Positions 21,519 through 29,133 of a stretch of DNA of 47,309 bases are shown one piece after another. How positions within the stretch are numbered: position 1 is the stretch's first letter; each line of letters begins with the position of its first letter. The notes under the pieces were generated by a model, which saw nothing but the letters and a program-made list of their open reading frames with translations, searched no databases and was not told where the DNA came from. The stretch is from the IMG/VR virus record IMGVR_UViG_3300034402_000016, positions 1-47,309 of that record; one strand, written 5' to 3'. The DNA comes from a virus. A program made the position numbers and the translations under genes.

Positions 21519-22105
21519 CGGCAACTGAACTTAAATCTGCAACGGCAGGCCTGCTTGCCGCCCTGGGGCTAAGGGATAAAGGCACGCGCGATCACTCAAA
21601 AAGGGTCGCGCGTGTTTCGGTCATTTTGGGGCAGAGGCTGCGCCTTGAGCCTTATCTCATGACTGCCCTCAGCTTCGGCGCCCTCCTGCATGACATCGGC
21701 AAGATTTCGACGAAAGAGGCCGTGCTCAAAAAGGAAGGCTCGCACACGCCAATTGAGCGCATGCACATGAAAGAGCATGCCTGTTGCGGCGCAGAGATGC
21801 TCGAAGAGCTGAAGATGCCCGAACTCGTGACGGCTTGCGTTCGCCAGCATCACGAGCGCTGGGATGGCCTGGGTTATCCGAGAGGCCTCAAGGGCACGGA
21901 GATCGGTTTGCTGGCGCGCATTGTAGCCGTGGCCGATGCCTACGATGCCATGACAAATAACCGCTGCTATCGCGCGGGCAGGAGCCATGAAGCGGCGGTC
22001 GCAGAGATTCAGCGCGGGAGCGGGAGCCAATTCGATTCTGATGTGGTCAGGGTGTTCCTGTTAATCAGCCAGGAACAACTAACGCAGATAGCGAGAGGGT
22101 TTTAA
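21515..22105 (+). CDS. Stand-alone HD-GYP domain protein
   Basis: A 196-residue HD-GYP domain. His27 in DHSKRVA, HDIGK at 59-63, a His in the HMKEHACCGAEML region (84-96), HHERWDGLGYP at 112-122 and IVAVADAYDAMTNNRCYR near 135-152 are all present; these are the metal ligands and the GYP signature. HD-GYP enzymes hydrolyse cyclic di-GMP and some other cyclic dinucleotides. There is no receiver or sensor domain. Occurrence in a phage late region is unusual; it could lower host c-di-GMP or attack a defence signal. Its ATG overlaps the upstream gene and its stop overlaps the next start. Confidence 0.85.
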   Translation: MTATELKSATAGLLAALGLRDKGTRDHSKRVARVSVILGQRLRLEPYLMTALSFGALLHDIGKISTKEAVLKKEGSHTPIERMHMKEHACCGAEMLEELKMPELVTACVRQHHERWDGLGYPRGLKGTEIGLLARIVAVADAYDAMTNNRCYRAGRSHEAAVAEIQRGSGSQFDSDVVRVFLLISQEQLTQIARGF

Positions 22106-22224
22106 TGGTCGGACAGATGGGTCCCAGCAGCGGCTGCATTCTCGGCTGCATGGTGACGCTGGTCATTGTGGGCTTCATGTTCGGCTGCGCACTGGTTGCT
22201 GGCCTCTTTTACTTGCTGAGCTGA
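22105..22224 (+). CDS. 39-residue membrane protein
   Basis: TAATG overlap with the HD-GYP gene. The product has a short polar N-terminus (MVGQMGPSSG) with two Cys, then one or two hydrophobic helices rich in Val, Phe and Leu with a further Cys. It may be a small holin-like protein or a partner of the HD-GYP protein. No family match. Confidence 0.55.
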   Translation: MVGQMGPSSGCILGCMVTLVIVGFMFGCALVAGLFYLLS

Positions 22225-22250
22225 TTTGGACGCTCTTTGACGCTATGGGC

Positions 22251-22273
22251 TATCTGGCAGCCGTTGCCAGATG
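22251..22273. repeat. Dispersed hairpin copy
   Basis: ATCTGGCA (22252-22259), loop GCCGT, TGCCAGAT (22265-22272). Identical to the copy at 30276 in stem and loop. It lies 27 nt after the stop of the small membrane protein and before the gene at 22286. Confidence 0.85.
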
Positions 22274-22285
22274 AGGTTATGCATG

Positions 22286-22432
22286 ATGGGACTTTTGGCA
22301 AGAATTTCAGAAGCAGTCGCCATGCGCGTGTTCATGCGGCTCGCGCATTACGACTTTGCGTTCAACAGGAATCCGGGCGGCGTGAGAAGCAGGTGGACGC
22401 GAGTAACAAATGAAAGGCTGAAGGATGAGTGA
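22286..22432 (+). CDS. Small basic protein (48 aa)
   Basis: ATG 22286, with other ATGs at 22279 (another frame) and 22283 (another frame), behind GAGG at 22273-22276. The 48 residues are basic, with one amphipathic helix (ISEAVAMRVFMRLAHYDF). It overlaps the next gene by 8 nt, which supports coupling. Function unknown. Confidence 0.5.
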   Translation: MGLLARISEAVAMRVFMRLAHYDFAFNRNPGGVRSRWTRVTNERLKDE

Positions 22433-22805
22433 AGCGAAAACAGTTGGATTGACCACAGAGCAAGCGGTACGCGAGAAGACGCTGGAGCTGCTGACCGACC
22501 TGATAGCGAGCGGAACGGTCGAGGCGGGCTATCACAAAGCCTGTGAGCATCCCGGTACTGTGCGCGCGCAGGCCGAGTGCAACTTGCGCCACGAGGAATT
22601 CAGGAAGCAGCAGGAGCAGGCGAATCGTCCGTCGGCGGTCTGTGGCCGCTATGGCGTTTATGCACACCGCTGCGATCAGGAACAGCCCGGCGGAGCAGTT
22701 AAGTATGGCGTTACGGCAGTGCGCAGAGAGCCGAAAGTGAACGGGCGTGTGGCAAAGAGACTCCGCCAGCAGGCCCGCAAGCAGGCCGCAGAGACTCATG
22801 GCTGA
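22425..22805 (+). CDS. Hypothetical protein before the terminase genes
   Basis: A 126-residue protein, helical with several Cys/His residues (KACEHPG, AECNLRHEE, CGRYGVYAHRC) that could form a zinc site. The C-terminus is very basic. It lies in the region where phages often have small packaging accessory genes such as HNH nucleases, but no HNH motif is visible. Confidence 0.55.
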   Translation: MSEAKTVGLTTEQAVREKTLELLTDLIASGTVEAGYHKACEHPGTVRAQAECNLRHEEFRKQQEQANRPSAVCGRYGVYAHRCDQEQPGGAVKYGVTAVRREPKVNGRVAKRLRQQARKQAAETHG

Positions 22806-23094
22806 CGAGATCAAGTTCTTAGCCTCTCTGCCGCCGATTCAGAGCGCCGTCACTTTCTCAGGCGGTAGAGGCGACGGCGCGCGCATCAAGCTTGACCTCC
22901 CGGCCAGCGAAGCCGACGCGGCCCTTCTGATTGCCCATCACGGGCGCGCCCGTCTCCTTGAAGTAACCATCAGGTTCGTTGACGCGCAACCTGAACAACA
23001 AAGCGATGAAACTGAACAAACGCCAAAAAGAGCACCTGCTCGCATTGATCTCAGAGGGCCTCGAAAGCGACGAGATCAACCAGCGCGCAAGTAA
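22798..23094 (+). CDS. Hypothetical protein (98 aa)
   Basis: ATG 22798 overlaps the previous stop. A beta-rich first half (FLASLPPIQSAV, then ARIKLDLPASEADAALLIAHHGRARLLEVTIRF) precedes a disordered basic tail. The fold is reminiscent of small phage proteins with a strand-helix-strand core. It overlaps the terminase small-subunit-like gene by 89 nt in another frame. Confidence 0.55.
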   Translation: MADEIKFLASLPPIQSAVTFSGGRGDGARIKLDLPASEADAALLIAHHGRARLLEVTIRFVDAQPEQQSDETEQTPKRAPARIDLRGPRKRRDQPARK

Positions 23095-23527
23095 GTTCAA
23101 GCCTCCTTACAGCGTTTCGCGTCAGCAGGTGGGCCACTATCGCAAGACGCGGGGCGTAGATGTCGAGGAGATCAAGAAGGAGTCCGAGCAGAGCGCGCTC
23201 AAAGTAGGCTTTGCGCGTAAGGAAAAGCGCGTCGAGTCGCTGAACAAGCTCGCAGAGGCTTTGGAAAAGGACCTACTTGAAGATGGCCGATTGTGGCTCG
23301 ACGATGTAAAAGCCGTCGGCTCGGGCGATTTCCAGCAGATCGTTGATTTCCAGTCTTTCAACGGGGGCGAATTGCAGCAGTTTCGGGGCGTCCTCGACGA
23401 CATCGCGAAAGAGATGGGCGACCGTCGCCAGAAAGTTGATGTGAAGGTTGATGCAAATGAGGCCCTGGCCGCGCTTCTGGGTGTGTCTCCTGACGAGTTG
23501 CCTGTTCCTGATAATGCTCACTCGTGA
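23006..23527 (+). CDS. Putative terminase small subunit
   Basis: A 173-residue helical protein. The N-terminal ~45 residues form an HTH-like unit (KQKEHLLALISEGLESDEINQ, then YSVSRQQVGHYRKTRG). A central coiled-coil region and a C-terminal ANEALAALLGVSPDELP follow. The HTH, coiled coil and position directly before the large terminase fit a small subunit that recognises the packaging site. The start ATG 23006 is inside the previous gene and lacks a strong site; the exact start is uncertain. Confidence 0.65.
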   Translation: MKLNKRQKEHLLALISEGLESDEINQRASKFKPPYSVSRQQVGHYRKTRGVDVEEIKKESEQSALKVGFARKEKRVESLNKLAEALEKDLLEDGRLWLDDVKAVGSGDFQQIVDFQSFNGGELQQFRGVLDDIAKEMGDRRQKVDVKVDANEALAALLGVSPDELPVPDNAHS

Positions 23528-25220
23528 GGAAGTCTATGCACGCATAAAGCAGTTACCGCCTGAGCAGCAGGCGGAGGCCGCGCAGCTTGCCCTCAAGGTC
23601 TATGGACCAGCCCCGCAGTCAGACCGATTTCTCCCCTACAGGTTCAAACCCGGCGAATATATCGAAAAGTTTTTGCGCTGGAAGCCCTGGTCCGGCATGG
23701 ACGCCGAGCATCCCGGACAGGTCCAAATCCTCGAAGCCTGCGCGCGTGTCATGCTCCAGCAGGAAGAGAAGGACAAGTTCGATAAGGGCGAGCTATCAGA
23801 AGAAGAATTGACCTGCTGGCAGCCCGGCCAGGTCATTCAGAACTGGATCAGGGTCGAATCCGGCAACGGCATCGGCAAGACCAAGAGCGCCTCCGGCATT
23901 CTCAATTGGTTCCTTGACTGCTTCACACCTTCGGCCATCTTCACCTTCGCGCCCGGCGGCGACCAGGCGCGGTTCGCTATCTGGTCAGAGATACGCGGCG
24001 ACCGCGAGAACAAGGGTCTGCCTGGACGCATCCTCGAAAAAGAGATCAAGGTCTCGGCCAAGCATTTCGCTGCACACCGCACGGTCAGCGAGGGACTTGG
24101 CAAAGGCGAAGAGCGACTCAAAGGCAAGCATGAAGCCTTCCAGCTCTTTATTCTCGATGAGGCAGACGGCATCTCCGACACCGTTTTCGATTCCATTGTC
24201 TCGATGACTTCGGGCGGCAACTCACTCGTCGTCATGTTCGCCAACCCCAAATCCCGCGCTTCAATGTTCCACCGCTGTAAGGCGCGCTCCTACGTTCAAT
24301 CCTTCCGCGTCTCGACGCTCTTTCATCCGAACGTGGTGGCCGGAAAAGAGGTCATTCCAGGCGCGGTCAAGCGTGATTTCGTCGAGAAGAAGCTTGAGAC
24401 CGATTGCACGATTGTCGAAGAGCATTCCGAAGACGATTTCACCTTCGAGCTTCCTTACGATGTCAATGTCGCCGGCCAGGCCTGCCCGCCTGGAACTGTC
24501 TTCAAGCCCAACTCACGCTTCATGACGGACGTGCTCGGCATCACGCCGCCGAATTCGTCAGATAGAACCTTGATTCCCGTCGGGCGCTATGAAGCGGCCA
24601 TTAAGCGTGAGGCTGCTCCTGGTGACGAGACAAAAGCGCGTGTTGGTGTTGATGCGGCGCGGTTCGGCTCCGACGCAGGGACAATCTATTTCAGATGGGA
24701 TGGGCAGGTCTGGCGTGAACGCGAGTTATTGCAAATGGAAGGCCCGGATTATGTGGCAGCCATTCGTGGCGCAGCCCTGAAGCTTAAAGCAAAGGGCGTG
24801 ACGAGTCTGCATATTCGCGTTGATGCAGGCTATGGCAGCGAAGTTATCGGCGGTCTCAAGCGCGACGATGTGCTCATCAGGTCCTTCCCTGATTACAAAG
24901 TGTATGAGGTTCACTTCGGCGGTGGCTCCTATGACAACGACTACTACAACATCGTGACGGAGATGTACGGCGAGGCGGCTGAGTCCCTGAAGACGCTCAA
25001 GGTCGTCTCTCCGCCGCCAGCGCTTGAAGAAGACCTTTGTGAGCGTATGTACGAGTGGCGCAACAAGCAGGGCAAAGACTGCAAAATCTTAGAAGAGAAA
25101 GAGAAATTTCGTAAGCGCAAACAGCGCTCCCCCGACGATGGCGACGGCTTTGTGCTTTGTGTCGCTCCCGATTTTCTATTCAAAACGAGGGAAGTGGGAA
25201 CCGTTGAATTCAGGATTTGA
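23514..25220 (+). CDS. terL: Terminase large subunit
   Basis: A 568-residue packaging motor. ATPase: Walker A SGNGIGKT at 116-123, Walker B LFILDEAD at 213-220 and a SMTSGGNSLVVMFANP coupling segment near 230-248. Nuclease (RNase H-like): VGVDAARFGSDAGT near 380, VDAGYGSEVI near 450, and SPDDGDGF near the C-terminus, supplying the acidic triad. It cuts and pumps DNA through the portal. ATG 23514 overlaps the small-subunit gene by 14 nt. The portal follows after 2 nt. Confidence 0.93.
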   Translation: MLTREEVYARIKQLPPEQQAEAAQLALKVYGPAPQSDRFLPYRFKPGEYIEKFLRWKPWSGMDAEHPGQVQILEACARVMLQQEEKDKFDKGELSEEELTCWQPGQVIQNWIRVESGNGIGKTKSASGILNWFLDCFTPSAIFTFAPGGDQARFAIWSEIRGDRENKGLPGRILEKEIKVSAKHFAAHRTVSEGLGKGEERLKGKHEAFQLFILDEADGISDTVFDSIVSMTSGGNSLVVMFANPKSRASMFHRCKARSYVQSFRVSTLFHPNVVAGKEVIPGAVKRDFVEKKLETDCTIVEEHSEDDFTFELPYDVNVAGQACPPGTVFKPNSRFMTDVLGITPPNSSDRTLIPVGRYEAAIKREAAPGDETKARVGVDAARFGSDAGTIYFRWDGQVWRERELLQMEGPDYVAAIRGAALKLKAKGVTSLHIRVDAGYGSEVIGGLKRDDVLIRSFPDYKVYEVHFGGGSYDNDYYNIVTEMYGEAAESLKTLKVVSPPPALEEDLCERMYEWRNKQGKDCKILEEKEKFRKRKQRSPDDGDGFVLCVAPDFLFKTREVGTVEFRI

Positions 25221-25222
25221 CC

Positions 25223-26719
25223 ATGGCTAATAACGAGAGTAACAAACCGAATTATAGATGCAAGGCATATGTCGCGATGTCGCGCGCGTGGAGGATTGTC
25301 AGGGACGTGTCGAAGACGGCGCTCCACCTGCGCGATCTGGGCAATGCCTATCTGCCGCAGTTTCCCGCTGAACACAATGATGATTATAAGAGCAGGCGTG
25401 AGGCGGCTACGCTTTTCAACGCCTACGCGCGCACTGTGCAGGGCCTCGTCGGCATGGTCTTCAAAAAGAATCCAGTCCTGAATGATGACGTGCCCGCCGC
25501 GATCAAACGTCACGCCGAGAACATCGATCTGGCAGGCTCTCATCTGGACGTGTTCTCGAAGGAAGCTTTTAATGATCTCTTCGATGGTCATGTCCTTGTG
25601 CTCGTTGATATGCAGAAGGCTCTTGAGGCAGGCGCGACGCTCGAAGATGAGATAAAGGCTGGCCGCCGTCCCTACTGGGTTAAGTACACCGCAGACCAGG
25701 CCGTCAACTTTCGGAGCCTGACCATCGACGGGGAAAAGGTCATCGGCCAGATTACTTTCGAGGAAGAGACGAACGTCGAGACGGGCGAATACGGCGAAAC
25801 GACAGTCATGCGCTATCGCACCTTCAGGCTCATCCCTTACATGGATGCTGTAAGCCGTGAGCTGAAACACATGGTCGTCTGGGAACTCAAAGAGAAGCAA
25901 AAGGGGTTAAACGGAGAGGACGTTTTCCCAATCATAGACGAGGGAACGGTCGCGGGCTTCTCTCGCATTCCGGTCGCCGTCGCCTATGGCAAGAGGACGG
26001 GCTTTCTTCAAAGCCAGCCGCCGCTTCTTGACCTTGCGCTCCTCAATATCAGCTACTACCAGAAAAAGTCGGACCGCGATCAGAATCTGCACAAGTGCAA
26101 TTTTCCGATCCCCATATTCAAGGGACTCGAAGAGCACATTAAAAAGGTTGAGGTCGGCTCCGGACTCGGCATCAGGGTGCCGGCGGATGGCGATGCTTTC
26201 TACATGGAGCCTGCCGGTAATTCACTGGAAGCCGCGCGTCTCGACCTTCAGGACCTGCGCGGCGAGATGGCTGCGCTCGGCCTCTCCATCATCGCCGGGC
26301 AGCCCCAGGTTGAAGCCACAGCCGCAGAAACGATTATAGATTTCACGCAGGAGTCATCCGAGCTTGAGACGATGGCCCGCTCCTTCAGCGACATGCTTGA
26401 GCAATGCATGAGCTTTCATGCGCAATATCTGGGCCTCGGAGAAGATAAGGGCGGCTCGGTCAGCATGGGAACACACCTGAAGAGCATGCGTCTTACGCAG
26501 GCGCAGATCGCGACTTACAGCAGCATGGCCGCGCAGGATCAGCTCTCACACCTGACGCTCTGGGAGATCATGCAAAACTCGGACGCTCTCCCCGATACGT
26601 TTGACGCAAAGATAGAGGAGCAGAGGCTGAAAGACCAGGCGAAGAATCTGGGCGCAGGATTACTGAAGCAATTCGACAAGGGCGCGGGTGCTGAAAGTGG
26701 AGCGGGAGCAGACCAATGA
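25223..26719 (+). CDS. Portal protein (DUF4055 type)
   Basis: A 498-residue protein with the features of the DUF4055 portal group: YLPQFPAEHNDDYKSRREAATLFNAYARTVQGLVGMVF near residues 45-85, then DLFDGHVLVLVDM, and a middle FRLIPYMDAV region. It forms the dodecameric ring at the head vertex through which DNA enters. The position between the terminase and minor head genes is canonical. ATG 25223 has AGGA upstream. Confidence 0.87.
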   Translation: MANNESNKPNYRCKAYVAMSRAWRIVRDVSKTALHLRDLGNAYLPQFPAEHNDDYKSRREAATLFNAYARTVQGLVGMVFKKNPVLNDDVPAAIKRHAENIDLAGSHLDVFSKEAFNDLFDGHVLVLVDMQKALEAGATLEDEIKAGRRPYWVKYTADQAVNFRSLTIDGEKVIGQITFEEETNVETGEYGETTVMRYRTFRLIPYMDAVSRELKHMVVWELKEKQKGLNGEDVFPIIDEGTVAGFSRIPVAVAYGKRTGFLQSQPPLLDLALLNISYYQKKSDRDQNLHKCNFPIPIFKGLEEHIKKVEVGSGLGIRVPADGDAFYMEPAGNSLEAARLDLQDLRGEMAALGLSIIAGQPQVEATAAETIIDFTQESSELETMARSFSDMLEQCMSFHAQYLGLGEDKGGSVSMGTHLKSMRLTQAQIATYSSMAAQDQLSHLTLWEIMQNSDALPDTFDAKIEEQRLKDQAKNLGAGLLKQFDKGAGAESGAGADQ

Positions 26720-26913
26720 AGCTCAAGATAATATCCGACGGTACGAGCGCCGGAACGAAGCTGGTTGATGAATCTGGCAATGAAATCGAGGGTGTAACCA
26801 GCCTTCGATGGCAGTGGGAAAAGAGGCTGTCGGATGGAGTTCCGCTCGTCACCATAGAACTCAAGGGCGTTCCACTGATGACGCCTGATGAGATAGCCCA
26901 GCAAATCCTTTAA
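26716..26913 (+). CDS. Small phage head-region protein (65 aa)
   Basis: ATGA overlap with the portal. The short beta-rich product (MKLKIISDGTSAGTKLVDESG, then WQWEKRL...VTIELKGVPL) is typical of small proteins found beside portal genes in several phages; its role is not established. It overlaps the next gene by one base. Confidence 0.65.
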   Translation: MKLKIISDGTSAGTKLVDESGNEIEGVTSLRWQWEKRLSDGVPLVTIELKGVPLMTPDEIAQQIL

Positions 26914-27932
26914 TGCTTTCTCTCTTCAAACAAGCCAAGGCGCTTCAGAAGGAACTCATCAGGCTTGATGCCGCTGCGGCTGAAGACCTGGTCCAGGCCT
27001 ATGGTGAAGCCTATCGCCGAATTCAGGTGCAGCTCGATGAACTGAAGAAAGAGATGGCCGACGCGCGCCTGCGCGGAGACGCTATCACCGTCGCCTGGCT
27101 CATGCGCAGGGACCGCCTTGCCACGCTGCTGCGCCTCGTCGAATATCACATCAATTCTTTCTCGACCTATGCTGAAGATGTCATCACAAGGACGCAGTCA
27201 GACGCGGTCGAGATGGCGCAGGACCATGTGCTCAAGCTGGCCGGTATCGGCCTCGTCATTGCCGCTGGCCTGATGCGCTTCCCGCGTCCGGCTCAGGCCC
27301 TCGCGCGGCTGCCGCAATTTGCCGTGCAGGACCTGGCCGGACGTGCCGCCGACGGCGCGCCGCTCAAGCGCCTCCTCGATTCCCTCAGCCAGTTAGCGCA
27401 GGTGCGCGTGCGCAGGGTCGTCATCAGCAGCATCTCTCTTGAGCAGACGCCGCAGCAGCTCTCGGTGCGCGTGAGAGAGGCTTTAGGGCAGGAGTTGACT
27501 CACGCGCTGACCATCGCGCGCACGGAGCAGGTCAATGCTTACCGCGAGAGCGCGCGCAGGCTCTTCGAGGCGAACAGGGAAGGGATAACCGGCTGGGTCT
27601 GGATGTCGGCGCTCACTGAGCGAACGTGTGCGCTCTGCTGGGCCATGCACGGGACGGTTCACAAGGTGACTGAGACGCTGGACAGTCATCCGAATTGCAG
27701 GTGCATTGCCGTGCCGATTATGCGCGGCGCAGAGGCCGCATTCGACACGGGTGTAAATCTCTTCGACGAGCTGACTGACAAAGAACAGCGGGAAATCTTA
27801 GGCCAGTCCGCGTTCAAGGCATTCAAGGCTGGCAAGGTGAAGCTTGCAGACTTTGTTGGAGAGCAGCGGTCGAGGCGCTGGGGCAAGTCTCGTTATACGA
27901 AGAGCCTGATAGAGGTTCTAGGCTCTCAATAG
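26913..27932 (+). CDS. Minor head protein (Mu F/SPP1 gp7-like)
   Basis: A 339-residue protein. The C-terminal half has the phage head morphogenesis domain: ARTEQVNAYRESARRLFEAN, then WMSALTERTCALCWAMHGTV and SHPNCRCIAV, with Cys residues that bind a metal. Such proteins assist head assembly and are packaged. The N-terminal half is a long helical region. It is the last gene before the 388-nt non-coding gap. Confidence 0.85.
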   Translation: MLSLFKQAKALQKELIRLDAAAAEDLVQAYGEAYRRIQVQLDELKKEMADARLRGDAITVAWLMRRDRLATLLRLVEYHINSFSTYAEDVITRTQSDAVEMAQDHVLKLAGIGLVIAAGLMRFPRPAQALARLPQFAVQDLAGRAADGAPLKRLLDSLSQLAQVRVRRVVISSISLEQTPQQLSVRVREALGQELTHALTIARTEQVNAYRESARRLFEANREGITGWVWMSALTERTCALCWAMHGTVHKVTETLDSHPNCRCIAVPIMRGAEAAFDTGVNLFDELTDKEQREILGQSAFKAFKAGKVKLADFVGEQRSRRWGKSRYTKSLIEVLGSQ

Positions 27933-28186
27933 CTGGTTTGAAACCAGTTGTTTGAAACAATGCTTTTCGAGGTTATATACCTGACGCACCCAAAGCCGGA
28001 TACTTATTGGTGGTAATAAGTATATTACTAATAGTAACTACTCTCCGCATTGCCTGATTCTTCACCTCATTTGAGGAGAAAAAACGAGCAAGGTTCTTTA
28101 ATCCTGCATGTATTCCTATAGCATATAACTACAGTTACACACCCCTGCAATCTTCTCTTCACCCGTGAAAAGAATATCTTACTTAT
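27933..28186 (+). promoter_or_regulatory. Palindrome-rich non-coding island
   Basis: This AT-rich stretch has no gene I can support but carries at least six palindromes: CTGGTTTGAAACCAG (27933-27947) directly abutting TTGTTTGAAACAA (27948-27960); ATACTTATT-6 nt-AATAAGTAT (28000-28023); TTACTAATAGTAA (28025-28037); CCTCATTTGAGG (28065-28076); TAACTACAGTTA (28126-28137); and TTCACCCGTGAA (28158-28169). It separates the minor head gene from the scaffold gene in what should be one operon. It may hold a promoter with operators, a structured RNA or a packaging site. Confidence 0.7.
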
Positions 28187-28241
28187 CCCAAAGCGGAGCC
28201 ACCCCTCCGAAAATTAAATCCCGCCTTTCCTTTAATCTCCA
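28187..28241 (+). repeat. Intergenic box, copy 3
   Basis: CCCAAAGCGGAGCC, then ACCCCTCC, GAAAATTAAATCCC and a pyrimidine-rich CCTTTCCTTTAATCTCCA. Nearly identical to the copy at 20488. Two further hairpins follow before the scaffold gene: GCCGC/GCGGC (28251-28268) and CCGGGC-GGT-GCCCGG (28278-28292), the latter followed by an A run. Confidence 0.8.
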
Positions 28242-28320
28242 TCCTGCATAGCCGCGAATGCATGCGGCACATTCTGCCCGGGCGGTGCCCGGAGCAAAAA
28301 ACATTTGGAGCGGTGCTCGA

Positions 28321-29070
28321 ATGGCAACATTTCGATTGAAGAAACAGGTCGCAAAGCTCGACGAGGTGCAGGAGGCATATCGCGGAGCTTATGTCGAAAA
28401 GGACGGGGCATTTCATCTCGATCCAGCCAAGCTGGAAGAGATTGAGTTCGATGACAAGGCGGAACTGGCCGGCGCGCTTGAGAACGAGCGCAAAGAGCGC
28501 AAGCGGTTGGCGGAAGAGGCCAAGAAATACAAAGACCTTGACCCGGAAAAGGCGCGCGCGGCTCTCCAGAAGCTTAATGAGCTTGATGAAAAAAACCTCA
28601 CGGACAAAGGCGAGTTCGACCGGCTGCTGAAGAAGCGCTCGGACGAATTCGATGTGCGAGAGACCGAGCTGAAACAGCAGCTCGAAAGCCTGACCGGCAA
28701 GCTCAATCAGTACGAGCTGATCAATCCCGTGCGTGAGGCGGCTCTCAAAGCCGGCGTCCTGGCTGATGACATCGAGGATGTCCTCAAGATTACAGGGCAC
28801 AGGTTCAAGCTCGTCGAAGGCAAGCCCGTCGTGCTCGACAAGGACGGCGACCCGAGCAGTCTGACCCTGGAGAAATTCTGGGGCGAAGAATTCAAATCGC
28901 AAAAGCCGAAGTTCTACGGAGCTTCGGGCGCTGGCGGGAGCGGTGCTCCGGCGGGTGGCACTGGCGGCGGTTCAGGCGGAGCCAAGACCGTCAAGCGCGG
29001 CGACTTCGACAAGATGGACCCGGCCCAGCAGGCCCAGTTCGTCAAGGAGAAGGGCGTCATCACCGATTAA
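28321..29070 (+). CDS. Capsid scaffolding protein
   Basis: A 249-residue highly charged protein. Residues about 45-150 form a long coiled coil (ENERKERKRLAEEAKKYKDL, then FDRLLKKRSDEFDVRETELKQQLESL). A Gly/Ala-rich linker near 205-220 and a short helical C-terminus (GDFDKMDPAQQAQFVKEKG) follow, the usual site of coat binding. Position just before the coat gene fits. ATG 28321 is preferred over an upstream in-frame start inside the leader. Confidence 0.85.
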   Translation: MATFRLKKQVAKLDEVQEAYRGAYVEKDGAFHLDPAKLEEIEFDDKAELAGALENERKERKRLAEEAKKYKDLDPEKARAALQKLNELDEKNLTDKGEFDRLLKKRSDEFDVRETELKQQLESLTGKLNQYELINPVREAALKAGVLADDIEDVLKITGHRFKLVEGKPVVLDKDGDPSSLTLEKFWGEEFKSQKPKFYGASGAGGSGAPAGGTGGGSGGAKTVKRGDFDKMDPAQQAQFVKEKGVITD

Positions 29071-29106
29071 TCCCTTGAGCGCCCAAAGTGCGCGCGCAGG
29101 GATTGT
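29067..29106 (+). other. Imperfect hairpin between scaffold and coat genes
   Basis: AATCCCT at the end of the scaffold gene pairs with AGGGATT about 25 nt later, with an inner GCGC/GCGC pair. It could modulate the ratio of scaffold to coat mRNA; there is no U tract. Confidence 0.4.
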
Positions 29107-29133
29107 AACCAAAGAAGGAAAGAGTAAAGAGTC

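Noticed and set aside
18861-27960. Common operator family linking the CGAAACCGGTTTCG palindrome with the TTTGAAA palindromes at 27933
   Set aside because: The half-sites are in opposite orientation around the centre and do not align as one motif.
27933-28320. tRNA or a small protein gene in the large gap
   Set aside because: No cloverleaf or acceptor-end pattern and no open frame with a credible start and ribosome site.
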